Part shown: positions 16,119 to 25,424 of the stretch, piece after piece
How the letters are laid out: every line of letters starts with the position of its first letter
Position numbering within the stretch: the stretch's first letter is position 1
Assembly (NCBI GenBank): GCA_049976245.1
Contig: JBMFIQ010000014.1
Coordinates: 1 to 59,459 of the forward strand
Source of the DNA: Microbacter sp049976245
Lineage (GTDB): Bacteria > Bacteroidota > Bacteroidia > Bacteroidales > Paludibacteraceae
DNA length: 59,459 nucleotides
Direction of reading: 5' to 3'
Notes under the pieces: model-generated
What the model was told of the DNA's origin: nothing
Databases searched by the model: none
Seen by the model: the letters and a program-made list of their open reading frames with translations, nothing else
Position numbers and translations under genes: made by a program

Positions 16119-16156
16119 AAAAGCTGTTGATTCGTAAAAAAAAATCAACAGCTTTG
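16119..16156. terminator. Bidirectional terminator between trkA and hup
   Basis: AAGCTGTTGATT (16121-16132) pairs with AATCAACAGCTT (16143-16154), a perfect 12-bp stem. A-rich and T-rich flanks lie between two convergent genes. Confidence 0.85.
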
Positions 16157-16175
16157 TCAAGCATACATGTAGAAT

Positions 16176-16448
16176 TCATTTCACGGCTTCTGCCAATTCG
16201 GCACCTGATTTAAATTTAGCTACTTTTTTAGCTTCAATGGTAATGGGTTTTTTTGTTGCAGGATTGATTCCGTTACGGGCTTCTTTTTGTACGACAGAAA
16301 ATGTTCCGAATCCTACCAAGCTTACTTTGTCACCTTTTTTTAATGCTTCCGTAATGGCATTAATGGTTGCATCCAATGCTTTTTTAGCATCATTTTTTGT
16401 TAACCCGGCTTCAGCTGCAATAGCGCTAACTAATTCTCCTTTGTTCAT
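16176..16448 (-). CDS. hup: HU-family DNA-binding protein
   Basis: The 90-residue histone-like protein has the exact HU length and pattern: an N-terminal helical dimerisation part (MNKGELVSAIAAEAGLTKNDAKKALDA is its start), the GDKVSLVGFGTFSV strand and the DNA-binding arm EARNGINPATKKPITIEAKKVAKFK with the intercalating NP motif. It should coat and bend the nucleoid DNA. It is monocistronic, with a good -33/-7 promoter 54-83 bases upstream and a shared terminator downstream. Confidence 0.96.
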   Translation of the reverse strand: MNKGELVSAIAAEAGLTKNDAKKALDATINAITEALKKGDKVSLVGFGTFSVVQKEARNGINPATKKPITIEAKKVAKFKSGAELAEAVK

Positions 16449-16501
16449 AAAATAAATTTTTTAATTGTTTAGAAATAGATAAAATAGCAGAATACAGCAT
16501 G

Positions 16502-16531
16502 CAAAGATACACGATTCTCTTAATAAAGCAA
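16502..16531 (-). promoter_or_regulatory. hup promoter
   Basis: On the minus strand: TTG at 16531-16529, a 19-base spacer, and TATCTTTG at 16509-16502. This fits the Bacteroidota -33/-7 arrangement; the leader is about 45 bases. Confidence 0.7.
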
Positions 16532-16613
16532 CTTTTTGCCTTTTTTTTTTACAAAAAACGATCGATTTAATCATAAAATATGTTTCTCAGCATAAAAACA
16601 GCACTATTTTCTC

Positions 16614-16621
16614 TATTTTTG
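16614..16621 (+). promoter_or_regulatory. -7 box TATTTTTG of the rhomboid-polA run
   Basis: A TAnnTTTG match 17 bases before the first rhomboid ATG, giving a very short leader. It is the likely main promoter for the five-gene run up to polA. Confidence 0.5.
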
Positions 16622-16637
16622 TTTCAAAAATCATGAT

Positions 16638-17312
16638 ATGTTAGGTCAACAACGTTCCCATTTTTCGTTTCTTACTCCGGTTGTTCTCAATTTATTGATC
16701 ATCAATTTTCTTGTTTGGTTATCAAGCATTGTCTTGATCCGAACCTCAGGCATAGATCTGGCGGAGCTGATCGGTCTTCATTATTGGCATTCGGCTGCTT
16801 TTAATCCGTTGCAATTCATCAGTTACATGTTTATGCATGGTTCGTTTGATCATATTTTCTTCAACATGTTTGGACTTTTTATGTTTGGCCCTGTGTTGGA
16901 GCAGGTTTGGGGTGCTAAACGCTTTTTGTTCTTTTATTTGTTCACGGGAGTCGGTGCGGGGATTGTTCAGGAGCTTTTTTGGACTTATCAGCTTTTGCCG
17001 TACATTGGTTCGCCTGCCATGCACATTATTTTTCAGGGAGGCATTGAGCATATTACGATTGGCGCTTCGGGTGCTATATTCGGCATTTTGCTTGCCTTTG
17101 CCATGATTTTTCCCGATGCAAAATTGATGCTTTTCTTTTTGCCCATTCCCATTAAAGCGCGTTACTTTGTCCCAATGTATGCGTTGGTAGAACTTTTTCT
17201 GGGTGTTGCTCAGTTTTCGGGCGATAATGTGGCACATTTTGCGCATTTGGGGGGCGCTTTGTTTGGTTTAATTTTGATTCTGATTTGGAAGAAACATCCT
17301 AAATATAATTAA
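16638..17312 (+). CDS. Rhomboid-family intramembrane serine protease
   Basis: The 224-residue protein has six hydrophobic segments. Rhomboid hallmarks are all present: SYMFMHGSFDHIFFNMFGLFMFG in the second segment (His and Asn of the oxyanion region), GASGAIFG with the catalytic Ser (about 144), and AHLGGALFG with the catalytic His (about 204). It should cleave transmembrane helices within the inner membrane. A second rhomboid gene begins 11 bases after its stop, an arrangement common in Bacteroidota. Substrates are unknown. Confidence 0.93.
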   Translation: MLGQQRSHFSFLTPVVLNLLIINFLVWLSSIVLIRTSGIDLAELIGLHYWHSAAFNPLQFISYMFMHGSFDHIFFNMFGLFMFGPVLEQVWGAKRFLFFYLFTGVGAGIVQELFWTYQLLPYIGSPAMHIIFQGGIEHITIGASGAIFGILLAFAMIFPDAKLMLFFLPIPIKARYFVPMYALVELFLGVAQFSGDNVAHFAHLGGALFGLILILIWKKHPKYN

Positions 17313-17323
17313 TTCATCTCATT

Positions 17324-18208
17324 ATGCCTTTATTTGACGGACATCGTCATCGATTTCAACAAGACCCGATGTTGAGGAATTTACTTTACTTCAACATTGG
17401 GGTATTTGTTATCATTCAGGTGGTGATGTTAACTTTGCGTTTGTTCAATGTGGATGTTGATTTTTTCCTGCGCTATTTGGAGTTGCCTTCCAATGTGGGC
17501 ATCTTGTGGCAAGAGCCTTGGACGTTGATTTCTTACATGTTTTTGCATGTTGATTTCTGGCATCTTTTATTCAATATGCTCTATTTGTATTGGTTTGGTC
17601 AACTTTTTTTACTCTATTTTTCTCAAAAACATTTGTTTAGTCTTTATCTCATCGGAGGATGGGTCGGTGCTTTATTTTACATTGGGGCTTACAATCTTTT
17701 CCCCTATTTTGAGTTGGTGAAGTACAACAGTTTTTTGTTGGGTGCTTCAGCATCCATCATGGCGATCATTGTGGCTTTAGCTACTCATGTTCCGAATTTC
17801 GAAGTCCCTTTGTGGTTGATTGGGAGGATTAAACTCAAATACATTGCTCTCTTTGCCGTTACGTTGAGTGTGTTGGGTGTATCGTCCAATAATGCTGGAG
17901 GCGAATTCTCTCATTTGGGAGGCGCATTGGCCGGATTTCTTTTTGCACTTCGCTTCCATGCCGGGAAGGACATCACAAAATGGCTCAATCGCTTTATTGA
18001 TTGGCTCATTACATTGTTCAAACCAAAACCGAAAAAGTTTAAGGTCTCATACGGCAAGCCAAAACCGGATGCTTATTACAACAAGAAGAGCTTTGATCAG
18101 GAAAAGGAGATTGATCGAATCCTGGAAAAAATTAAACGATCAGGCTATGACAGCTTGTCGTCCGATGAAAAGAAAACGCTTTTTGATCGAAGTCATAAAT
18201 CAACTTAA
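17324..18208 (+). CDS. Second rhomboid-family intramembrane protease with a cytoplasmic tail
   Basis: The 294-residue protein repeats the rhomboid pattern: SYMFLHVDFWHLLFNMLYLYWFG, GASASIMAI with the Ser in GxS context (about 146), and FSHLGGALAGF with the catalytic His. GASAS replaces the more usual GASG. After the last membrane segment (about residue 210) comes a basic, charged tail rich in Lys and Pro, ending LSSDEKKTLFDRS. Such a tail is known in Bacteroidota rhomboids but its job is not. It may form a functional pair with the preceding rhomboid. Confidence 0.92.
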   Translation: MPLFDGHRHRFQQDPMLRNLLYFNIGVFVIIQVVMLTLRLFNVDVDFFLRYLELPSNVGILWQEPWTLISYMFLHVDFWHLLFNMLYLYWFGQLFLLYFSQKHLFSLYLIGGWVGALFYIGAYNLFPYFELVKYNSFLLGASASIMAIIVALATHVPNFEVPLWLIGRIKLKYIALFAVTLSVLGVSSNNAGGEFSHLGGALAGFLFALRFHAGKDITKWLNRFIDWLITLFKPKPKKFKVSYGKPKPDAYYNKKSFDQEKEIDRILEKIKRSGYDSLSSDEKKTLFDRSHKST

Positions 18209-18210
18209 CT

Positions 18211-19308
18211 TTGAAAAAGATTATCAAAATAACGCTTGTTTCCTTGAATGTTCTGTTTGCCGCAGGCTTGTTGATGGGAAAGGGTTCCACGTTGATAGCG
18301 CCGCTTCATTATTCTGTTTTTGCCTATTGCGGATTGATGTTCCCGTTTTTTTTGTTGTTTAATCTGCTGTTTTTCGTTTTTTGGATCGTCATTCGTCGTT
18401 GGCGTTGGAGTTTTATATCTCTCATTGCAGCCCTGATTTGCATCAACAACATTCAAAATACCTTCCCGCTTCATTTTCATCATCGCGAGGTAAATGATAC
18501 GATCCCTCAACTTACCGTCATGAGTTACAACATTGATGCGTTCGGGCAATATCAACCTGTTCCTGAAGATCGCATTGGAGGCGGACTGCTATCGTTTATC
18601 AACAGTCAACATGTTGATGTGGCTTGTTTGCAGGAATTTTATGTGTATAAATCGCACAAGAAGAAGGTGAGTGAAGAAAACATCCTTCGTTTGTTGTCTA
18701 ATTTCCCCTATCATTTTATCAATTACTCCATGAAAGCTGAGTCGTCCAATGAAGGTTTGGCCATTTTTTCGCGTTATCCGATTTTGGATCATGGAGCAAG
18801 CCGTTTTTCTAAAGGATATTACTCCACCATTTATGCAGACATTGACGTGAATGGGAAGATTATTCGGGTATTTAATCACCACATGGAGTCGTATAAATTT
18901 TCGTTGAATGATCGAAAACATTATGCTGATTTAGTGAGTGATTTTTCAGCCGAGCAATTTCATAATGTGGCATTGACTTTTTCGACCAAGATGAATCAGG
19001 CATATGAATTGCGCGCTCGCCAAGCCGATACCGTAGCTGCCATTATTAACCGATCTCCTTATCCGGTTATTGTTTGCGGCGACTTCAATGACGTCCCGGT
19101 TTCATATACCTATACGAGGATTAGGGGGAAATTGATTGACACTTTTGCCGCAGTGGGATCAGGCTACGGGAATACCTACAGCAGCAAGTATTTCCCTTTC
19201 CGAATTGATTACATCATGTGCGATCCCACTTTTCATCCTGTCTCATTTCATGTGATGAAAGTGCATCATTCGGATCATTATCCCATCATTGCCAAAATGA
19301 CTCTTTAG
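18211..19308 (+). CDS. Membrane-anchored endonuclease/exonuclease/phosphatase-family protein
   Basis: The 365-residue protein has three or so N-terminal hydrophobic segments (about 1-85) followed by an EEP domain. Motifs are TVMSYNIDAFG (Asn), VACLQEFYV (metal-binding Glu), RVFNHHMESYK, VICGDFNDVP (catalytic Asp/Asn) and VHHSDHYPI (His). It probably hydrolyses a phosphodiester outside the cytoplasm; the substrate is unknown. The start is TTG at 18211, two bases after the preceding stop. The first ATG lies 21 codons further in and would cut into the first membrane segment, so I prefer the TTG. Confidence 0.88.
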   Translation: MKKIIKITLVSLNVLFAAGLLMGKGSTLIAPLHYSVFAYCGLMFPFFLLFNLLFFVFWIVIRRWRWSFISLIAALICINNIQNTFPLHFHHREVNDTIPQLTVMSYNIDAFGQYQPVPEDRIGGGLLSFINSQHVDVACLQEFYVYKSHKKKVSEENILRLLSNFPYHFINYSMKAESSNEGLAIFSRYPILDHGASRFSKGYYSTIYADIDVNGKIIRVFNHHMESYKFSLNDRKHYADLVSDFSAEQFHNVALTFSTKMNQAYELRARQADTVAAIINRSPYPVIVCGDFNDVPVSYTYTRIRGKLIDTFAAVGSGYGNTYSSKYFPFRIDYIMCDPTFHPVSFHVMKVHHSDHYPIIAKMTL

Positions 19309-19335
19309 ATATTTATTCCAAGTTGATTTACGCTT

Positions 19336-20367
19336 ATGATACTCAAAAAGAATGCTTCGTTCATTGCGCGTTTTCATGTGATTGTTGCTTTGGTTGCGCT
19401 CATCGCTTTGAGTGGATGTTCATCCAAAAAGAGATTTGATGTTGATACGAAAGCCATTTCGTTGAATGTTTCCGTTTATCCGTTCGAACAGGATTTCTTT
19501 TCTATTGACACGTTGCATGTAGCTGAAGGGTTGGCTCAATTGCATCGCAAATATGGTGAATATCTAAATCTTTATTTAAGCGACATCATGCAATTTGATA
19601 CGTTGGGCAATCCGGCAGTGAACGATCAGGTGCGCGCTTTCTTGGAAGATACAGCCGTTAGAAGTATTTTTCGGGAAACCATTCGGCAGTATGCCAACGA
19701 TTCGGACATTGTGGCTAAAGTGACGGATGCTTTCAAACGATTTCACTACTTTTTCCCTCAGTATCGCATACCGAAACTCTATTTTCATGTTTCCATGTTC
19801 AATCAATCTTTGGTCACCAACGACACCATTGTTTCGTTGAGCGCCGATAATTATTTGGGGGCCAATTATTATTGGTACAAAAAAGTGGTTTATGAATATC
19901 TTCGCTACAACATGAAACGCGACAAAGTGGCTTCCGACTTTGTATTGGCCTATTTGTTGACAGCGTTTCCTATGCCTTCGTCCGATCGTTTTCTGGATAA
20001 TATGCTTTATCGGGGCAAAATGATGTATATCTTGGCTGCGTTGATGCCTAATGAAAAGAGAGCTGTTTTAATGGGATATACGCCTCAACAAATGGAATGG
20101 TGCAAAAAAAACGAAAAAGCCATTTGGCTTAATTTGCTTGACAACAAACAGTTGTACAGTATCGATCCGATGATTGCCACCGCCTATCTCAATGATGCGC
20201 CTTTTACTTCGTATGTGTCGCAGGATTCTCCCGGTCGTGTCGGTGTGTGGTTAGGATGGCAAATTGTGACTCAGTACATGGATCATCATTCAAACGTTAC
20301 TTTGCCTCAATTGATGGCAGATCATCATTATCAGCAAATGCTCGAAGAGTCGGGATATAAACCCTAA
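19336..20367 (+). CDS. gldB: GldB-family lipoprotein
   Basis: The 343-residue protein has a lipoprotein signal peptide ending LIALSGC (Cys about residue 28) and no other membrane segment. The body matches the GldB family of Bacteroidota gliding-motility lipoproteins. DSPGRVGVWLGWQIVTQYM near the C-terminus and the ..LSADNYLGANYYWYKK.. block are characteristic. GldB homologues occur in non-gliding Bacteroidota too, so the gene alone does not show motility. It lies 27 bases after the EEP gene and 12 bases before polA. Family confidence is good; its role here is unknown. Confidence 0.82.
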   Translation: MILKKNASFIARFHVIVALVALIALSGCSSKKRFDVDTKAISLNVSVYPFEQDFFSIDTLHVAEGLAQLHRKYGEYLNLYLSDIMQFDTLGNPAVNDQVRAFLEDTAVRSIFRETIRQYANDSDIVAKVTDAFKRFHYFFPQYRIPKLYFHVSMFNQSLVTNDTIVSLSADNYLGANYYWYKKVVYEYLRYNMKRDKVASDFVLAYLLTAFPMPSSDRFLDNMLYRGKMMYILAALMPNEKRAVLMGYTPQQMEWCKKNEKAIWLNLLDNKQLYSIDPMIATAYLNDAPFTSYVSQDSPGRVGVWLGWQIVTQYMDHHSNVTLPQLMADHHYQQMLEESGYKP

Positions 20368-20379
20368 TATTATTTCCAA

Positions 20380-23199
20380 ATGGGAACGAATGGAGTTCAA
20401 CAAAAAAGGCTTTTTCTTTTGGATGCTTATGCGCTCATTTACCGAGCATATTATGCGTTTTTGAAAAATCCGCGTTACAATTCAAAAGGTGTCAATACAT
20501 CCGCAGTGTTGGGATTTGTCAATACGCTGGAGGAAGTTTTGAGGCGGGAACAGCCTTCTCATATTGCCGTTGTTTTTGATCCGTCCGGACCAACATTCAG
20601 GCATGAAGCGTTTGCAGAGTATAAAGCCAATCGGGAAGCTTCTCCTGAAGATATTCGAACATCAGTTCCCATCATTAAAGAAATTGTTGATTCCTATCGC
20701 ATACCGGTGATTCAAGTGGAAGGTTTTGAGGCCGACGATGTGATTGGGACGTTGGCGTTGTTGGCTTCCGAAAAGGGGTTTGACGTGTTTATGATGACGC
20801 CCGACAAAGATTACGGGCAATTAGTGAATGAACGAAGGTTTATTTACAAGCCAAAATTTGCGGGTAACGATTTTGAAATTCTGGGAATTGATGAAGTCAT
20901 CAAAAAGTTTGATATTCAGTCGCCGTCTCAGGTCATTGACTGGCTGGCTTTGACCGGCGATCAGGCCGATAATATTCCCGGATGCCCCAACATTGGACCG
21001 AAAAAAGCAAGCCTGCTGTTAAAAGAATTCGATTCGATTGATCGCCTTCTTGAGAACACGCATCAATTGAAAGGCAGTTTGAAACAAACTATTGAAGAGC
21101 ATAAGGAACAAATTCTTTTTTCACGTTTTCTGGCCACCATCAAAACGGATGTTCCTTTGGAATGGAATGAACAGCAGTTGATCCGCGAAGAGCTTGATAA
21201 AGAGCGATTAGCGGCAATTTTTTCCGAATTGGAATTTCGGACTTTATTGTCCAAACTGAATGAGGCACATCCGTCGGGTGCCTTTAAATCGGAAGAAACG
21301 CTTTCGTTGGCTGTACATCAGGCTGATTTGTTTGAAACATTGGGAGCTCATGCTCCCGAAGTGTTGCAACTTTCAGGATCGGGACATCTCCAAACAGCCC
21401 AAACGGTGCCCCATCGTTATGAAGCCATTCAAACCGATGAGCAACGAAGTTGGTTGTTGGATCAACTTCTGGAGCAACGTAGCGTTTGTTTTGACACGGA
21501 GACTGATTCTTTGGAAGCCGTTTCAGCGCGGTTGGTTGGGTTGTCTTTTAGCTGGAAAGCTCATGAAGCCTATTATTTGCCGATTCCTGAAGATCAACAT
21601 GAAGCACAAAAGATCGTTCAACGGTTTTTGCCCTTTTTCAACGATGATCAGATTGAGAAAATTGGACAGAACATGAAGTTCGATTTGCTGGTACTTTCCA
21701 ACTACGGAGTGGAGGTGAAAGGGCCTTTGTTCGATACCATGATAGCGCATTATCTGCTTCAGCCCGAATTGCGTCATAACATGGATTATCTGGCTGAAAT
21801 TTTTCTTTCCTACAAAACGATTCATATTGATGAGTTGATCGGTAAGCGTAGCCCACAGCAGCGATCGATGCGATCCGTTGAGCTTGCGGTCATCACCGAG
21901 TATGCTTCTGAGGATGCCGACATCACGTTTCAGTTGAAACAAATTTTGGCCCCAAAAATCAATGAGGCACACATGGAAGAGTTGTTTTACAACATGGAAA
22001 TGCCTTTGATGAAGGTGTTAACCATTATGGAGAGAAATGGTGTGTTGATCGATGATTTTGCCCTAAAACAAAGTTCGGAAATCTTGACGGCCGATCTTGT
22101 CCATTTGGAACAGGAAATTTATCAATTGGCTAATTTCCGGTTCAACATCAGTTCGTCCAAACAAGTTGGAGAAGTGCTGTTTGAAAGGCTTCAAATTATT
22201 GATAAACCTAAAAAGACAAAAACCGGTCAATATTCTACAGGAGAAGAGGTGTTGGAGGCATTGAAAGGGAAGCATCCGGTGGTTGACAAAATACTTGAAT
22301 ACAGAGGATTAAAAAAGTTGCTCAATACCTACATTGATGCTTTGCCGACGTTGATAAACCGCAAAACGGGAAAGATTCATACCTCTTTTAATCAGACGGT
22401 TACGGCTACAGGTAGGTTAAGTTCAAGCAATCCCAATTTGCAAAACATTCCTGTTCGTGATGCCCAGGGAAAGGAAATTCGAAAAGCGTTTATTCCGGAA
22501 CCGGGCTGTTTGTTTCTTGCGGCAGATTATTCGCAAATTGAATTGCGAATAATGGCGCATTTAAGTCAAGATCGGACGATGATTGAGGCATTTCTTTCCG
22601 GCGAGGACATTCATGCAGCTACGGCTGCAAAGATTTTTAAGGTGCCGCTTGAACAGGTTACGAATGAGATGCGCCGAAAAGCAAAAACAGCTAATTTTGG
22701 CATCATTTACGGCATTTCCGTGTTTGGTCTTTCTGAACGGCTCAACGTGCCTCGTTCGGAAGCAAAAGAGCTCATTGATCAATATTTTGCCACCTATCCC
22801 GGAGTAAAGCAGTATATGGATCACTGCATTGAAGAAGCAAGAAAAAATGGATGGGTGGAAACGCTGTTCAAAAGGAAACGATTTTTACCCGATATTAATT
22901 CCCAGAATGCCAATGTGCGTGGTTTCGCCGAACGGAATGCCATCAATGCTCCCATTCAGGGAACGGCGGCCGACATCATCAAATTGGCTATGATTCGTAT
23001 TCAGCATCGATTTTCGGAAGCGGCAGTCCGTTCTTCCATGATTTTGCAGGTTCATGATGAATTGGATTTCAACGTGTATCCCGATGAATTGTCAGTGGTG
23101 CAACAATGGATCGTGGAAGAAATGGAACATGTTGTCCCCTTGCTTGTTCCCTTGAAGGTGGAAACAGGCATTGGCGCCAATTGGCTTGAAGCACATTAA
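20380..23199 (+). CDS. polA: DNA polymerase I
   Basis: This 939-residue enzyme removes primers and fills gaps. Three domains are intact: the 5'-3' exonuclease/flap domain (about 8-290, with EGFEADDVIGTLA and LTGDQADNIPG), the 3'-5' proofreading domain (about 345-530, with FDTETDSL, GQNMKFD and YASEDAD), and the family A polymerase (about 560-939). Polymerase motif A is AADYSQIELRIMAHLS, motif B is RRKAKTANFGIIYG and motif C is LQVHDELDF. Proofreading residues look functional, unlike in some PolI proteins. It ends the plus-strand rhomboid run, and its stop codon overlaps the stop of the convergent TPR gene. Confidence 0.97.
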   Translation: MGTNGVQQKRLFLLDAYALIYRAYYAFLKNPRYNSKGVNTSAVLGFVNTLEEVLRREQPSHIAVVFDPSGPTFRHEAFAEYKANREASPEDIRTSVPIIKEIVDSYRIPVIQVEGFEADDVIGTLALLASEKGFDVFMMTPDKDYGQLVNERRFIYKPKFAGNDFEILGIDEVIKKFDIQSPSQVIDWLALTGDQADNIPGCPNIGPKKASLLLKEFDSIDRLLENTHQLKGSLKQTIEEHKEQILFSRFLATIKTDVPLEWNEQQLIREELDKERLAAIFSELEFRTLLSKLNEAHPSGAFKSEETLSLAVHQADLFETLGAHAPEVLQLSGSGHLQTAQTVPHRYEAIQTDEQRSWLLDQLLEQRSVCFDTETDSLEAVSARLVGLSFSWKAHEAYYLPIPEDQHEAQKIVQRFLPFFNDDQIEKIGQNMKFDLLVLSNYGVEVKGPLFDTMIAHYLLQPELRHNMDYLAEIFLSYKTIHIDELIGKRSPQQRSMRSVELAVITEYASEDADITFQLKQILAPKINEAHMEELFYNMEMPLMKVLTIMERNGVLIDDFALKQSSEILTADLVHLEQEIYQLANFRFNISSSKQVGEVLFERLQIIDKPKKTKTGQYSTGEEVLEALKGKHPVVDKILEYRGLKKLLNTYIDALPTLINRKTGKIHTSFNQTVTATGRLSSSNPNLQNIPVRDAQGKEIRKAFIPEPGCLFLAADYSQIELRIMAHLSQDRTMIEAFLSGEDIHAATAAKIFKVPLEQVTNEMRRKAKTANFGIIYGISVFGLSERLNVPRSEAKELIDQYFATYPGVKQYMDHCIEEARKNGWVETLFKRKRFLPDINSQNANVRGFAERNAINAPIQGTAADIIKLAMIRIQHRFSEAAVRSSMILQVHDELDFNVYPDELSVVQQWIVEEMEHVVPLLVPLKVETGIGANWLEAH

Positions 23200-25403
23200 A
23201 TTGATTCCTGATCGGTTTTGTAACGTAGCTGTTCGAGCAAAAAAGCCATTTCCATCCGGTCGATACCCGCCTTTTCCAAAAAAGGAATATCCTGATTAAA
23301 GGATAAAAAGAAGTCGGAATGTTCCTTTCTGAAGAGGTGGATGCTTTGAATGTACCGGTTGATGGCTTCTTTTCTGTTTTTCATCACCCATGCGATGTGG
23401 CCTGCATTGAGCCAGTCATGTTTCGTCGGAGTGGTTTCCATAATTTTAAGGGCATATTTTTCGGCTTGTTCAATCTTGCCGCTTAAAAATGAACTCCAGG
23501 CAATGGCGCGCCACACTTTAGGATCCGATTTGGTTAATTCCACTTTGAAATAGGCATTGAGTGCATCCTGATAGTTTTGTTTTTGCACCAAGAGATGTCC
23601 AATTTGCATTTGAATGGAAAGATCTTCCCCTTTTTCAAGCGAATCGGCAAGTCGGTAATAAGCTAACGCTTCGTCCAAGTTGCCCGTCATTTTATAGCAA
23701 AAGGCAATTTTACGAGTGAGCCATTTTTGATTGCTCAAAAGCGCTTCGGCTTTCAAATAATAATCAAGCGCCTGTTCAAAATTTCGTTGTTGTTGAGCGC
23801 AAAATCCTATTTTTTGATACAAGTCCCCATTGTCGCTTTGATCAATAAGTCGTAGATAGAGCTCAAAGGCTTCCTGATAATGTTCATGATAGAAATAATA
23901 GTCGGCTATGCTCATTTGCTGATCCACGGAGAAATGAAGGTGTTCAAACAGCCATGTCTTATGGAGCATCAACGCATGATCAAACAATGGATAAAAATCT
24001 TGTCGATAAGGATTTAGCTTAAAGAATCGATACAAATCCTGAATGTATTGATTGGAAATTTGTTCTCGTTTTTTCTCAATAGGCATTTGTTGTTCGTTTT
24101 TTGCTGCTTCCATCATTTGTTCGTTTTCCATTTTGATGGCCTGCATCATCATGTTGCGTTGTGATTCGGGCATGGATTTGAGGCTAAAGGCTAAGGAATA
24201 TTTGTCGGAGTTGCACAGAAAACTGTTGTTGACCAACAATTGAATCATGGCATTTTTTGATTCAAACAGGGAGGCGATTTCCGAATAATTTTGATCAAAA
24301 GGAAGCAGCCAATTCATGGCTTGACCAAAGAAGGGATATTGCTTGAGTTGTGCAAAAGTATTCATGTAAACATCAGCTCCTTGAATTTGCAATTCACTCA
24401 TCTCCATTAGTTTATCTGCCACACCGCTTTTTTCGATCATTTCCTGCCAGTCGGGATTTTTATCTTCCCATTCTTCGGGAGAAGCCCAACTTTCCATGTC
24501 TAATTTATCTTTCAGGTGAGGTGCAATCTTCATCATTTCAGGCAGAATTTCTTCCTGAATTTTTTTGGAAATGCGTTCGGTGTCCGCTGATCTGATAAAT
24601 TGGATGATGATGGTTTTCATGGATTGCAGCAATCCGGGCTGATCAAGCAGCATCTCCAACCGTTGTTCAATGAGCGGATGGTAAGGGAATCGTTCCGAAT
24701 ATTTGACTCCTACAGCCCAAAGTCCTGTCAACGCTCGCTGACGAATCAGTTCATCTTCGTGCATGGCGGCATCCATCAACATAAGCATGCGCTCTTCATT
24801 GAAATGTCTCAATAAATAGAATGTTAAAGATGTGATAAAAAATGCTTTATCAATGGATGAAATAAACTCGGACGATAACATTTTTGAAAGATGTTCCGTG
24901 GAGTCGGCTTGCGAAACCAAGATTTGTTCAAAAGCAGCAAGGCGCAACTGCTCGTGTTTCACGGCTTTTTCCATTGAACTCATTTCGGTGTTGTTCCCTT
25001 TTTCTAACAGGGAGATGAGCAGATATCCCGATGCAAGAGCCTCCAGTTCCGAGAAGTAATCTTTCTGCAATTCGGGATGCAACCGATAGTACCTGATTTG
25101 TTGATATTGGTAACCGCTGCCGGCAAAGACGAGTGATTCTTCCTTGATGGTATCGAGCAATTGAAAAGCCTGTCGGATCATGGAGAAATATATCATTCCC
25201 CGTTGAGGATCGTCCACCCCTTCTTCAACATATTGAATGAGCAGTCGGTAGTTGAATTCTAAATCGTTGATGGAGTCAATGACCGGAATGTTTTGTTCCT
25301 GAATCACCCAATGACGAAGCAGATCGATTGCTGATTTTAATTGATGGGTGAGAATCAGCGATTCAATGATCCCGGTACGGGTTTCGATTTCTTTCGTTTG
25401 CAT
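23196..25403 (-). CDS. Large tetratricopeptide-repeat protein, function unknown
   Basis: The 735-residue cytoplasmic-looking protein has no signal peptide. The first 480 residues are helical with no domain I recognise. The C-terminal third has several TPR units, seen as pairs such as HEHYQEAFELYLRLI, QRNFEQALDYYLKAEALL, TGNLDEALAYYRLAD and KQNYQDALNAYFKVEL (about 530-660). TPR arrays mediate protein contacts. It follows a lipoprotein gene by 21 bases, so the two are probably translated from one mRNA. The last 4 bases overlap the end of polA on the opposite strand. Confidence 0.82.
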   Translation of the reverse strand: MQTKEIETRTGIIESLILTHQLKSAIDLLRHWVIQEQNIPVIDSINDLEFNYRLLIQYVEEGVDDPQRGMIYFSMIRQAFQLLDTIKEESLVFAGSGYQYQQIRYYRLHPELQKDYFSELEALASGYLLISLLEKGNNTEMSSMEKAVKHEQLRLAAFEQILVSQADSTEHLSKMLSSEFISSIDKAFFITSLTFYLLRHFNEERMLMLMDAAMHEDELIRQRALTGLWAVGVKYSERFPYHPLIEQRLEMLLDQPGLLQSMKTIIIQFIRSADTERISKKIQEEILPEMMKIAPHLKDKLDMESWASPEEWEDKNPDWQEMIEKSGVADKLMEMSELQIQGADVYMNTFAQLKQYPFFGQAMNWLLPFDQNYSEIASLFESKNAMIQLLVNNSFLCNSDKYSLAFSLKSMPESQRNMMMQAIKMENEQMMEAAKNEQQMPIEKKREQISNQYIQDLYRFFKLNPYRQDFYPLFDHALMLHKTWLFEHLHFSVDQQMSIADYYFYHEHYQEAFELYLRLIDQSDNGDLYQKIGFCAQQQRNFEQALDYYLKAEALLSNQKWLTRKIAFCYKMTGNLDEALAYYRLADSLEKGEDLSIQMQIGHLLVQKQNYQDALNAYFKVELTKSDPKVWRAIAWSSFLSGKIEQAEKYALKIMETTPTKHDWLNAGHIAWVMKNRKEAINRYIQSIHLFRKEHSDFFLSFNQDIPFLEKAGIDRMEMAFLLEQLRYKTDQESI

Positions 25404-25424
25404 GACGGTGTAATTTTATTTGAT

